The notes beneath the pieces were generated by a model, which made no database searches, was not told the DNA's origin, and saw only the letters and a program-made list of their open reading frames with translations. Shown here one piece after another: positions 26,790 through 35,509 of a stretch of DNA of 64,000 nucleotides; the first letter of the stretch is position 1, and every line of letters starts with the position of its first letter. The stretch comes from Bacteroidaceae bacterium (GTDB taxonomy: Bacteria; Bacteroidota; Bacteroidia; Bacteroidales; Bacteroidaceae): NCBI GenBank assembly GCA_017619585.1, contig JAFZSA010000013.1:1-64000 (forward strand), read 5' to 3'. Position numbers and translations under genes: made by a program.

Positions 26790-27677
26790 ATGAAACCAAT
26801 GAAAAGATTTGTTGTAGGACTGGGAGAAGTCTTGTGGGATGTACTTCCCGAAGGTAAGAAACTGGGTGGAGCACCCGCCAACTTTGCCTATCATGCCGGG
26901 CAGTTCCTTGGCATGGACAATACGATAGCCGTCAGTGCCCTGGGCGAAGACCCATTGGCAGAAGAAACCGTTAAGGCCCTGAAGGAGCATGAATTAAACT
27001 ACCTGCTGCCCCACGTTTCCTATCCTACAGGAACCGTACAGGTGACACTTGACGGACAAGGCATCCCCTCGTATGAGATAAAGGAAAACGTGGCCTGGGA
27101 CAATATTCCCTTCAACGACGATATCGCCGCCATTGCCCGCAACTGCCGTGCTGTTTGCTTCGGCTCCCTGGCTCAGCGCAATAGCGTCAGCCGTACCACC
27201 ATCCGGCAGTTCCTGGATACTGCTCCTGCCGATTGTCTGAAGATCTTCGACATCAACCTGCGCCAGCACTTCTACACCAAGGAGATTATCCAGGACAGCA
27301 TCCGCCAGAGCAACATCCTTAAGATTAACGATGAGGAAATGGAACTGGTTGGCCAGATGTTCGGCTACCCCACCCTGACTATGGAAGACAAGTGCCGTTT
27401 TATCATGAATAAGTATAAACTGGATATACTGGTACTTACCTGCGGCACTAACGGAAGCTACGTCTTCACACCCGGCAATGTTTCGTTCTTGGAAACACCC
27501 AAGGTGCAAGTGGCTGATACAGTAGGTGCCGGCGATTCCTTCACAGGCTCCTTTGTTGCCTCTATTCTGAAAGGAAAGACTGTTGCAGAGGCCCACAGCA
27601 TAGCCGTCCGGGTAAGTGCCTACGTATGCACACAGAACGGCGCCATGCCCTCACTACCTGTTAAAACACTATTCTGA
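26790..27677 (+). CDS. Fructokinase-like carbohydrate kinase (PfkB family)
   Basis: 295 residues. Ribokinase/PfkB fold kinase, most like Bacteroides fructokinases. It has the N-terminal GLGEVLWDVLPEGKKLGGAP with the sugar-binding GGAPANFAYH, and the C-terminal signature DTVGAGDSFTG with the catalytic aspartate. The reading frame extends to 26700, but the promoter at 26738-26769 lies inside that extension, so the start is at 26790 or 26799. The 3' end overlaps the convergent gene by 17 bases. Confidence 0.88.
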   Translation: MKPMKRFVVGLGEVLWDVLPEGKKLGGAPANFAYHAGQFLGMDNTIAVSALGEDPLAEETVKALKEHELNYLLPHVSYPTGTVQVTLDGQGIPSYEIKENVAWDNIPFNDDIAAIARNCRAVCFGSLAQRNSVSRTTIRQFLDTAPADCLKIFDINLRQHFYTKEIIQDSIRQSNILKINDEEMELVGQMFGYPTLTMEDKCRFIMNKYKLDILVLTCGTNGSYVFTPGNVSFLETPKVQVADTVGAGDSFTGSFVASILKGKTVAEAHSIAVRVSAYVCTQNGAMPSLPVKTLF

Positions 27678-29610
27678 CCTGAAGGGAAATGTCGTTTTTC
27701 CATGAACTGAAGATAGTCTGATGGCTGGAGCCGATCTCCGTGCGGTCGAGGTATTTACAGAGTGCATATTTACCTTCCAGCATCCAATGCTTATCAGAAC
27801 TTGTCCATCGGGCCGTGCAGACACCATGAATGCCCTTGCCATAGTACTGGCCTGAGGAGACGCTGCTATAGAGCGAAGGCTCGTACAGGTAGATGCGGCT
27901 GTTGTAATCGTCTGTTTGGAAGTAAGCCGCCGTCAGTGCCAATCGGACGTTGGGTTTGGGAATGCTACAACTGGCTGTCTGTTGCAGACTCCATCCCCTG
28001 CTGCCCAAAACCGTATGCAACCAGCCAGTGGTCTGTAGCTTCCAGACGGAGGAAGGCGTGCAGGTCCATTGCAGCTTGGCACGATGGTGAGGCTCCATCA
28101 CATCTGCCTGTTCCTTGCGTTTCAATTGATAGCGTACCTCCAGGGTGTTATGCGTGTTCAACTTATGTGTTGCCTGTAACATGAACTCCTGACCCGTGCT
28201 GGCGCGAGTCATGCGATAACGGGGCCAAGGGTTGTGGAAGAAGTCGGCATAGCACACAAACTGCCACCGTTGCCAGGGTTGGGCTTTCAGATGAAGGAGG
28301 AATCCGCTCTCATTCTGGGCAGAAGAGTTTTCTGCAAAGGCGCCACTCAGGAACGAGTAATACTTATAGCCATAGAAGCGTTGGACAGCAGAAAGCGTGT
28401 AGCGTTTGCTGATAATCCATTGCAGGCGGTTCAGCGTTCCTATCCCACCCTTCTCTGTGCTGTAAGCCGTTTCGCCTGCGATGCTGAGACGGTATTTGCT
28501 GTAGCCGTAGTAAAGGCTTCCCGCCCCAAAGTTCTGCCCTTTTGGGTAGTAACGACGATAGGTAGCGGTTCCTGGGTTCATCACCTTATTAAAATGCATA
28601 TAATAACCCGTAGCACCTAAGTGGAAGCCCTTATCCTTCCACATTACAGCGCCTCCAGCTGTAGTAGCCGTAGCGCTATTCTTGTTCTTCAGTTCCGATG
28701 CTGTCCTGTGGTAGCCTGATGTCTGCAGGGTCTGTATCTCGCCATCCTTATTCAGGGTCGCATCCTTCTGACGGTAGGAGGCAAAGGCGGTCAGTTCCCA
28801 CTTCTTGCCCAATCTCAGGGTTGCGGCAGCACCACGCAGGAAGTTAATCTCATCAGTACTGGTCAATGGTTTAATCCCATTCTGCGTATTGTTAGAAGGG
28901 GATGTTTTGCTGAACCACGCGCTTCCGCCCAAGGCTACTCCCTCGCCCAATCCTATGCGATAATCACCCACCACAGCAGTCTTCAGGATGCCTACATCCT
29001 TTAATAACGCAAAGCCGCTATAGGAATCAAAATAGCGCTCGCCTGGGTCTTTTTCTGTACGAAAACCGGCACGGAAATGCTTGCTGTTGCCCAACTCATA
29101 CCTGATGCGTTGATAGAGCGGATTGCCAGCATATCCGTTGGCAGCGCTATATCCTTTTCTTTTATAAAAGGGAATATCTATTCTGGTGGAGAAATCATTC
29201 TTCAAATGGCTGAAAAGCCCCTCCTTTTTCTTTTCTTTCTCTCCCTCTCCGGCATAGACAAAGAGATGCAGCCACCGATAGGTCTGGGCATCTATAAGGG
29301 GCAGCAAGAGCAGTTCGCCCAATGTCTGCATCTGTCCATGCAGATAGATGTAGGCATGGATGGATTCTATCTGCTGCTCATTCAGAAACGGTATTTGCTG
29401 AAAATCCTCTACGCTGGCGGTATTGATGTTCAGGGGATGTTCGTGCAGGAACTTCAGTTCCTCCATATAAACCAGTCGCTCCTCCTCGTCAAGTAATGTT
29501 TCATCATCAGCTGCATATTCCTGGACAAAATCGTCCCAGGAATACTGATTCTGTGCCATCGTGGATAAGGTGAGGCAGCATAAGGCCAATAGAATGATGC
29601 ATCGTTTCAT
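27661..29610 (-). CDS. Helix-hairpin-helix protein with predicted outer-membrane barrel
   Basis: 649 residues with a signal peptide (MKRCIILLALCCLTLSTMA). A ComEA-like helix-hairpin-helix segment follows (LNINTASVEDFQQIPFL, about residues 60-80). The remaining ~500 residues have alternating beta-strand patterns and end in ... ISLQVRIVF, which looks like a large beta-barrel. This architecture recurs in Bacteroidota. DNA uptake across the outer membrane is a tempting but untested idea. Its 3' end overlaps the fructokinase gene by 17 bases. Confidence 0.75.
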   Translation of the reverse strand: MKRCIILLALCCLTLSTMAQNQYSWDDFVQEYAADDETLLDEEERLVYMEELKFLHEHPLNINTASVEDFQQIPFLNEQQIESIHAYIYLHGQMQTLGELLLLPLIDAQTYRWLHLFVYAGEGEKEKKKEGLFSHLKNDFSTRIDIPFYKRKGYSAANGYAGNPLYQRIRYELGNSKHFRAGFRTEKDPGERYFDSYSGFALLKDVGILKTAVVGDYRIGLGEGVALGGSAWFSKTSPSNNTQNGIKPLTSTDEINFLRGAAATLRLGKKWELTAFASYRQKDATLNKDGEIQTLQTSGYHRTASELKNKNSATATTAGGAVMWKDKGFHLGATGYYMHFNKVMNPGTATYRRYYPKGQNFGAGSLYYGYSKYRLSIAGETAYSTEKGGIGTLNRLQWIISKRYTLSAVQRFYGYKYYSFLSGAFAENSSAQNESGFLLHLKAQPWQRWQFVCYADFFHNPWPRYRMTRASTGQEFMLQATHKLNTHNTLEVRYQLKRKEQADVMEPHHRAKLQWTCTPSSVWKLQTTGWLHTVLGSRGWSLQQTASCSIPKPNVRLALTAAYFQTDDYNSRIYLYEPSLYSSVSSGQYYGKGIHGVCTARWTSSDKHWMLEGKYALCKYLDRTEIGSSHQTIFSSWKNDISLQVRIVF

Positions 29611-29632
29611 GCTGACAAAGGATGAATCTTAG

Positions 29633-30763
29633 TTAGAAACCTTGTTGTTTCATCCAAAGTTCCAGTAAAGGATCAGATATGAAATAGGTACGCTCACGTT
29701 TGGAAATAAGATCGTATTCCAATAATCTCTTTTCTGCTGATTGAACGGCACTGGCCGAACGGAGACGATGTTTCTTAATAAAAGCAGAAGATGTTATACG
29801 CTCAGCTTTCCCTTCATGCAGGACTGCATAGAGAAGTTCTTTTTGTTGCTCTGAGATGTACGCCATCTGTTCACGTAGGCGTGTGGCGTTTTCAGACACA
29901 AACTGTTCTATAAGTTGCTGTGCCAAATCTAGAGTACAGGTCTCTCCCTGTCCAATCGCAGCATAGGCATCATGCATAATTCGTTGAACATAGAGTGTAA
30001 CCCCACAGAAACTCTTATATACCATTTCTATGGTTTCTGCTTCTATTTTCTTTTTGGCTTTATGAAAATGATTCTGTACAAAATCTGTATATACGGGCAG
30101 AGAAATAGGATCTAACTGAATAGACGTAGCACTCTGAAAAAACGGACGATTAGATGCATAAAACATTTCAGACATTACGCGTCGTTCACTGCCAGCAAAA
30201 ATAAAGTTAGCATTCGTCAACCTCTGGATATGCGACCGTAATAGTGCCTCAACGTTCTTCTCAGGGTAATATATTATCTGCTGAAACTCGTCAATTGCAA
30301 TGATACAGCGACGACCGGCTTGCTCCAGATAATTGAAGATTTCTTCTAAGGTATATTCCGGCATAGAAATATCGCCGATTTTTATATCAAATGTAGGTAT
30401 CCCCTGAACAGGATCGTAACCAAAACTGGCACTCAAGGAACGCATAGTAGCTGCAAATAATTTCAAAAGTCGGTCACTACGACTGGCTACTTTCCGATAG
30501 ACACCAGCTCCTAATTCCAGAATAAACTCACGCAAAGAAGATGTATGCAGGATGTCTATGCTAATAGTTATGTATCTCTTTGAAATATCTGGTTGGTCAA
30601 AACAATGATTAATAAGCCCCGTCTTACCAACGCGTCGCGGAGACACTAACACAACATTCTCTTGATTCTGAATGCACCGTGTGAGGCGCTTCAATTCATC
30701 ATGACGGTCACAGAAATAGGGTGCAGGAATCTTGCCTGCAATGATGAAGGGATTAATTTCCAT
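29633..30763 (-). CDS. AAA+ ATPase with C-terminal winged-helix domain
   Basis: 376 residues. The Walker A motif is SPRRVGKTGL (41-50) and Walker B is CIIAIDEFQQII. The C-terminal ~80 residues (EQQKELLYAVLHEGKAERIT ... RSASAVQSAEKRLLEYDLI) look like a winged helix. This is the archaeal-type ATPase (PF01637-like) group common in Bacteroidales; cellular role unknown. I start at MEINPFIIAGK, preceded by AAGGAAATGAT; the longer frame to 30790 would overlap the -7 element. Confidence 0.8.
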   Translation of the reverse strand: MEINPFIIAGKIPAPYFCDRHDELKRLTRCIQNQENVVLVSPRRVGKTGLINHCFDQPDISKRYITISIDILHTSSLREFILELGAGVYRKVASRSDRLLKLFAATMRSLSASFGYDPVQGIPTFDIKIGDISMPEYTLEEIFNYLEQAGRRCIIAIDEFQQIIYYPEKNVEALLRSHIQRLTNANFIFAGSERRVMSEMFYASNRPFFQSATSIQLDPISLPVYTDFVQNHFHKAKKKIEAETIEMVYKSFCGVTLYVQRIMHDAYAAIGQGETCTLDLAQQLIEQFVSENATRLREQMAYISEQQKELLYAVLHEGKAERITSSAFIKKHRLRSASAVQSAEKRLLEYDLISKRERTYFISDPLLELWMKQQGF

Positions 30764-30787
30764 ATCATTTCCTTTAAATTGCTGTGG

Positions 30788-30795
30788 CAAAGATA
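30788..30795 (-). promoter_or_regulatory. -7 element for the ATPase gene
   Basis: TATCTTTG on the minus strand, 24 bases before the start codon; -33 is unclear. Confidence 0.5.
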
Positions 30796-31034
30796 TGGAT
30801 TCTTCATTATTACGTCAATAAAATTATGCAAAAAGAATTATGCAAAAAGAATAATTAACATAATTTTACACTCAATCCAACTCTAAGCATCCATTGAAGA
30901 GGGCCTTTTGTACCATAAAGTTCTTCCTCCTAAGGGTAAAACATCCCAATACACGATAAATAAATATGAAACCCTAAGAGAAAAACTATTTTCAAGCTTT
31001 GATAATAATTTTTGTAGGCGTATTAAAACATTTT

Positions 31035-31068
31035 CCCCTTAGGGTTCAATTGTTTTGTTCCTAAGGGG
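31035..31068 (-). terminator. Hairpin downstream of higA
   Basis: CCCCTTAGG pairs perfectly with CCTAAGGGG over a 16-base loop, 9 bases past the higA stop, followed on the minus strand by AAAATGTTTT. A plausible weak terminator. Confidence 0.5.
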
Positions 31069-31077
31069 TGTAAGTTT

Positions 31078-31422
31078 TCAGAGAACAGCGGCTATACGAC
31101 GAATCTTCCTTAGTTTGTCCATGAACGTCTCATTGCGTTCGGCCATCAACATGTCGTACTCGTTTTGCATTGCCAACAAAGGTGCGGCATCTACTCCCAA
31201 AGCAGCTTCCATCATCATGGCTAATTCGGGGTTGAGCGCACGCTTGGCATTCAGCACTTCATTGAGGGCTGAATAAGAGATGTCCAATTCACGAGCCAAC
31301 CCACGCTGGGAAATACCACGATATTCAATCTCGTCTTTCAGCACTTCACCAGGATGTGTAGGATAAAAAGGCTTCAAGTTGTTAGCTATCATCCTGTCAT
31401 CTACTCCTTCTAAATGTACCAT
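31078..31422 (-). CDS. higA: HigA-type antitoxin
   Basis: 114-residue XRE-type helix-turn-helix protein. PTHPGEVLKDEIE followed by GISQRGLARELDISYSALNEVL is the classical HigA/VapI start and recognition helix. It neutralises the HigB mRNA interferase and usually represses its own operon. It is encoded 8 bases after higB; the toxin-first order is typical of hig modules. The internal Met (MIANNLKPFYP) is an alternative start. Confidence 0.9.
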   Translation of the reverse strand: MVHLEGVDDRMIANNLKPFYPTHPGEVLKDEIEYRGISQRGLARELDISYSALNEVLNAKRALNPELAMMMEAALGVDAAPLLAMQNEYDMLMAERNETFMDKLRKIRRIAAVL

Positions 31423-31430
31423 AATGATTT

Positions 31431-31748
31431 CTATTTATAATGATTCGACAAATCGGTGATATTACATATTGTGGCAATAGGCTTGCCTTCTTCCATACCT
31501 TCTGTGAACTCAATGCGATACTGATCATTAACTCGGACAGAGGATATTCCTTCCTTTTCTCCATGCAGATGTTCGTAGTGGAGTGAACCGTACTTGGTGA
31601 GTCCCAACACATTCTCCTGTTGCTTCATCAAGTTAATCACACTCGAATACTTTTTTATAATCTGTGGCTGATAGCGATGTTTCTTGTCGCTAGCCTTTCC
31701 TTTCTCGTAGAGTTCCCTTAGGAAATCTTCTCCGAAGGTGATAATCAT
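31431..31748 (-). CDS. higB: HigB-type toxin (RelE/ParE superfamily)
   Basis: 105 residues with the RelE-like core: LHYEHLHGEKEGISSVRVNDQYRIEF, then ICNITDLSNHYK at the end. HigB toxins cut mRNA on the ribosome. The basic residues expected for RNA binding are present. It is the first gene of the higBA operon, with a promoter and palindromic operator directly upstream. Confidence 0.88.
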   Translation of the reverse strand: MIITFGEDFLRELYEKGKASDKKHRYQPQIIKKYSSVINLMKQQENVLGLTKYGSLHYEHLHGEKEGISSVRVNDQYRIEFTEGMEEGKPIATICNITDLSNHYK

Positions 31749-31771
31749 ACGCTTTATTATGTATTATGGCG

Positions 31772-31811
31772 CAAAAATACACACAAAAAACAATATTCGC
31801 AAATTTGCGAA
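31772..31811 (-). promoter_or_regulatory. higBA promoter with overlapping operator
   Basis: On the minus strand TTTG (31803-31800), a 20-base spacer and TATTTTTG (31779-31772) give a perfect -33/-7 pair. The 16-base perfect palindrome TTCGCAAATTTGCGAA (31796-31811) covers the -33 element, so a bound HigA or HigBA complex would block RNA polymerase. Confidence 0.8.
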
Positions 31812-31846
31812 CACTTTTCTTCACGTTTATGTGTATTCCCTGTTCC

Positions 31847-32881
31847 TTACTTAAATATTTCAGATAGAATTTTATCTATCATTTCACCACGGAGACCGCG
31901 CTTTACGATTTTGCCGTCAGGGGCAAAGAGGATAATTTCGGGAATGCTATTGACGCCATAGAGCTCTGTGGCGATTTTCTGCGAATTGAGGATTTGTGGA
32001 TAGGGTATCTTTTCCTCTTCAATCGCCTTGAGTGTGGCTTCGAGCGGTTCATGTACCGCAATGCCTACAACTTGCAGCCCCTTTTCCTTATATTTGTTAT
32101 AAGCAGCTATAATGTTGGGAATCTCTGCGCGACAAGGTCCGCACCATGCTGCCCAAAAGTCAACAAGTACATACTGCCCTCTCCCCACATAATCGGAAAG
32201 TTTTGTGGTCTTGCCATCATTCTCCACAGCAAAGTCCTTGAACAAATCGCCCTCACCAATACGAGCCAATATAAGGTCCAAGGTTTTTACAAGCCGAACA
32301 GTTCGAGGGTGCTGCTGAACAGACTCATCGCAATCTTCGATGAGTGTCAGAACATCTTGGGCCTCACTTTTGCTCTTAGCTTTAAAACCAAGCGATTCCA
32401 GTACGATTACACCCGTGACATCGTTACGATGCTTCTTGATATAGTCCTTCTCCATCTGTCGGACTCTTTCAAGGTTACCGGCTTGAAAAGCTTGGGTCGC
32501 TTCACAATTAAGATTAAGTAATGCATCATTTAATGGAGTCCCACTTGTGAGAAATGCCTGACCCTTTATTACGATATTACCCGCTTCAAGGACAAATATA
32601 ACCATCTGTGAATGATGAAGGCCACAACCCAAGATAACTATCTGAGGCTTTTCAACTCTACCACTGATAGTAATCTTGTTATCTACAGGAGCATATTTCC
32701 TGCTAATGGGATGTTCAGGATTTTCGATATCTGCAAGATAGAAGCTGTCAATGCTGGCACCCGACTTTGCCATTTCCTCAACCATGAGGGTTATGTCGGC
32801 TTCTATGGTATAATTGTTCTCTTGTGCCCGACCTGTCAGGGTTACAATTGCAAACAATGCGATAAGAAATGTTCTTTTCAT
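31847..32881 (-). CDS. TlpA-like thioredoxin-fold lipoprotein or periplasmic reductase
   Basis: 344 residues with a signal peptide (MKRTFLIALFAIVTLTGRAQ). An N-terminal DUF4369-like domain (about 25-120), a helical middle and a C-terminal AhpC/TSA-TlpA domain follow, with the redox motif WCGPC at 246-250. These proteins reduce disulfides in the cell envelope. It is the last gene of a five-gene operon of exported proteins and shares its signal-peptide DNA with the four genes upstream. Confidence 0.88.
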   Translation of the reverse strand: MKRTFLIALFAIVTLTGRAQENNYTIEADITLMVEEMAKSGASIDSFYLADIENPEHPISRKYAPVDNKITISGRVEKPQIVILGCGLHHSQMVIFVLEAGNIVIKGQAFLTSGTPLNDALLNLNCEATQAFQAGNLERVRQMEKDYIKKHRNDVTGVIVLESLGFKAKSKSEAQDVLTLIEDCDESVQQHPRTVRLVKTLDLILARIGEGDLFKDFAVENDGKTTKLSDYVGRGQYVLVDFWAAWCGPCRAEIPNIIAAYNKYKEKGLQVVGIAVHEPLEATLKAIEEEKIPYPQILNSQKIATELYGVNSIPEIILFAPDGKIVKRGLRGEMIDKILSEIFK

Positions 32882-32934
32882 ATTTGTGTGTTGTTTGTTT
32901 TAGGTTTATTTTTCCATTATGAATAAGAAAAACT

Positions 32935-34068
32935 CTATTTCTTCTTCAAGTCCTTTGCCACCCACAGTACCCATTCGTCAATGTTGTCTGTAAGCTTCCT
33001 AGGATAAGGCAATGGGATGATAACATCAGGAGTAATGCCAACACCTTCAGAGAAGTCTTTCTCGTAAAAACCAGAATCTACGGTGGTGGCATACCATACC
33101 CCAAGCTTGCTGTTGGGCAATTCTGCCTTATCCCGGCAATTGCCAGTTAAATTGCTTCCTATGGTGTTACTTATTCCATATACTTTAGCGCGGTCGCTAT
33201 GATTTTTGACAAAATCAACAATACTTTCCCCTGCACTCGCCGTCAAGATGTCGATTATTACGGCAGCCCGTCTGATGCGTGTTGTTGGCTTACGTCCTGT
33301 GTCACCTGAATCTTCCCCCCTTTTCACGAATTTCTTCTTTGAAGATTCGCACTCTTTGATGAAGTTTCTATTGTACTCGTCATCGGATTGCCCACTCTCC
33401 ACTATGTATTTCCAACGCTTTAAGTTTTCAGGGGTATTGCGAAACCAACTAACAGAAGGCTTGCCGGGATGGTCGTACAGCATATCGTAATACTTGTACC
33501 AAGTGACATCAGTGCCTCCGTCATTACCACGGACATCAATAATCAGGTTCACGCAGCCCGATTCATCAAACTGCTTCAAGGCGTTTATTGTCCTTTCGCG
33601 GAAATCAGGATGGCACGAAGGGACGCGGATGAGCCAGGTTAGGGAATCCACTTTGCAGGAGACGGGCTTAGGGGCGTATTTGACATCGTCAGGCCCCAAA
33701 GTTGCCAAAGTGCTGTCCATCTTCAGAAATGCTTCATTGATAATGTTGCCTTGTGCCATTCCAAATGCTTCTGTCATAACTCCTATGTGCCTGTCAAACT
33801 GACGATAGAACCACATGGCATAGTCCGTGGTCGCTTTTTCCAGATCAGATTCTCCTTTGCACAACTGCGCTCTGATCTGCTTCTTTAGGGCCTTGTATTC
33901 ACGTTTGTAGCCTTTCTGCATGATGGCTTCAAAGGGAGCGTAGTTGTTTTCTACAAAGCTGACCAAATAGTCGTAGTCCTCCAGATCTTTCTTCAGGCTG
34001 TCAGGAACGGCAGCATTCACAATAGTACTGGCGATTGCCAGCAATGCGATAAGGATGTTTCTTTTCAT
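32935..34068 (-). CDS. S41 family peptidase (short form)
   Basis: 377 residues, exported (signal peptide to about residue 19). The C-terminal half is a tail-specific-protease-like S41 domain with IIDVRGNDGG (about 177-185) and the nucleophile region TASAGES (276-282, Ser278 likely). No PDZ domain is evident. The last 30 residues are almost identical to those of the longer S41 gene at 36816, and the DNA past the stop is duplicated too. Confidence 0.82.
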   Translation of the reverse strand: MKRNILIALLAIASTIVNAAVPDSLKKDLEDYDYLVSFVENNYAPFEAIMQKGYKREYKALKKQIRAQLCKGESDLEKATTDYAMWFYRQFDRHIGVMTEAFGMAQGNIINEAFLKMDSTLATLGPDDVKYAPKPVSCKVDSLTWLIRVPSCHPDFRERTINALKQFDESGCVNLIIDVRGNDGGTDVTWYKYYDMLYDHPGKPSVSWFRNTPENLKRWKYIVESGQSDDEYNRNFIKECESSKKKFVKRGEDSGDTGRKPTTRIRRAAVIIDILTASAGESIVDFVKNHSDRAKVYGISNTIGSNLTGNCRDKAELPNSKLGVWYATTVDSGFYEKDFSEGVGITPDVIIPLPYPRKLTDNIDEWVLWVAKDLKKK

Positions 34069-34089
34069 TGTTTCTTTTGAGTAATCTTT

Positions 34090-35505
34090 TTACCACCTTA
34101 TGAATTTTACCTGGGGGAAGCGTTTCTTTATGGCCTCCTTCTTTTCTTCCGATATATTGCCAGAAATGCTGAAGTCGTCTATGGTTATATTATCCAACCA
34201 TTCGGGCAACTCAACATCTTCTGTTGTGAAGTCCAGTTTCAGGTTCTTTATGTGCTTTATCCAACTTAGCGCCAAGGGAACTTGCTGAACACGAAGATCT
34301 ATCATACCTTTCTCATTGGCAGCACTAAGTTTGTTGAAGACATCCTGGTCACTCTCTGCCTTGCGTACCAGCCATCCAATCTTGGGGATTATGGTATTCT
34401 TGACGGTATCCTCTATGGCTCCAACAAAGCCTGCCCAAAGTTCCATATCTGCCTCTCCCTTAATATCACTTGTTGCAGGGTCAACATAGCAACGTTTAAA
34501 TCCTACACGCACATATTCGGCAGGCATAGATTGTGTATGATAAATATTGTCAAGTGTCTTGCCATTCTCATCCGGGAATAGCTTCAGGAACCACCCGTCC
34601 AGTTTGGTGGGTGCCTTAGAGCTGCAGCCGCCGCCCTCGAAGCCGTCAACGGACTGTTTCTTAACAATGTTCTTCCAGAATTTGGGGTTAGGGTCTCCCT
34701 TGGCGGTACGGATGAATTCCGTCAGTATCGGCTCCAGACTATTTGTCCATTCTGCCAATTCGCCCACACCCAGTTTACGGGTTTTGTCCAGCACCTTCTG
34801 CCAGTCCTCGGGCGTTCCCCTCAGCGTAATGTGGGGGATACCACAGGCACCACGGTATTCTCTATACTGGAAATATGTCTTCACGCTCTCCATCAGCGTA
34901 ATCTGCGATGCTACGCGTTCGGCTGGCGTGGTCGTCGTGAAGTCAGCCGTTAGGGTCTGGGCAATATTATCCTTGGTATATTTGGCAATCTCTGCAGCAA
35001 AGTTGTTCACCAACTGAGGCCAGTCGGTTTTGCCGTCCGAATATACCACCAGATCCATCTTCCCCTCATGGTTCACCAGCTGGTGGCGCATCTCCTCGGA
35101 GTGTGCATTCACATATCTGGCAAAGCCCTGACTGACGGCCAGCCATATCATATCAGGCGATAGCACCAGCCCCTTGTGTTCCCTGTATGCATGCTTGATA
35201 CTTTGGTAAAAGGCATCCTTTCCCATGCATTGCATACTCTTCTTATTGGCAAAGCTGATAGCCAGAATATTATGATAGTCCCTTGGGATATTCTCCTCTG
35301 ATACCCAGTAATGGGCTATATCCTCACCATTATGGGTGATGTGATACTTATCCTCTATTGGTTCCAAATACTTGTCTACCACAAAGGTGATGCTGTTCTT
35401 TGTACGACCAATTACATTCTTGTTAATAGTATCCTGTGCCTGTCCCATCATTGCGATGGCTGCAAACAATGCGATAAGGATGTTTCTCTTCATAATATTC
35501 TTCAT
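34090..35505 (-). CDS. DUF4419 exported protein
   Basis: 471 residues matching DUF4419 proteins (SPDMIWLAVSQGFARYVN; EFIRTAKGDPNPKFWKNI; GWFLKLFPD). Function unknown. The signal peptide MKRNILIALFAAIAMMGQAQ starts at the fifth codon, so translation may begin at 35493. It lies 4 bases after the hydrolase gene and 21 before the S41 gene, clearly in the same operon. Confidence 0.78.
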   Translation of the reverse strand: MKNIMKRNILIALFAAIAMMGQAQDTINKNVIGRTKNSITFVVDKYLEPIEDKYHITHNGEDIAHYWVSEENIPRDYHNILAISFANKKSMQCMGKDAFYQSIKHAYREHKGLVLSPDMIWLAVSQGFARYVNAHSEEMRHQLVNHEGKMDLVVYSDGKTDWPQLVNNFAAEIAKYTKDNIAQTLTADFTTTTPAERVASQITLMESVKTYFQYREYRGACGIPHITLRGTPEDWQKVLDKTRKLGVGELAEWTNSLEPILTEFIRTAKGDPNPKFWKNIVKKQSVDGFEGGGCSSKAPTKLDGWFLKLFPDENGKTLDNIYHTQSMPAEYVRVGFKRCYVDPATSDIKGEADMELWAGFVGAIEDTVKNTIIPKIGWLVRKAESDQDVFNKLSAANEKGMIDLRVQQVPLALSWIKHIKNLKLDFTTEDVELPEWLDNITIDDFSISGNISEEKKEAIKKRFPQVKFIRW

Positions 35506-35509
35506 TAAA

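Larger units (their letters stand above)
30764..31077. other. Intergenic region between the ATPase gene and higA
   Basis: Beyond the ATPase promoter there is a 14-base direct repeat (ATTATGCAAAAAGA twice, 30822-30850), and four scattered CCTAAGG / CCCTAAG motifs (from about 30930 to 31068). Two of these form a hairpin after higA. No coding sequence seen. Confidence 0.6.
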
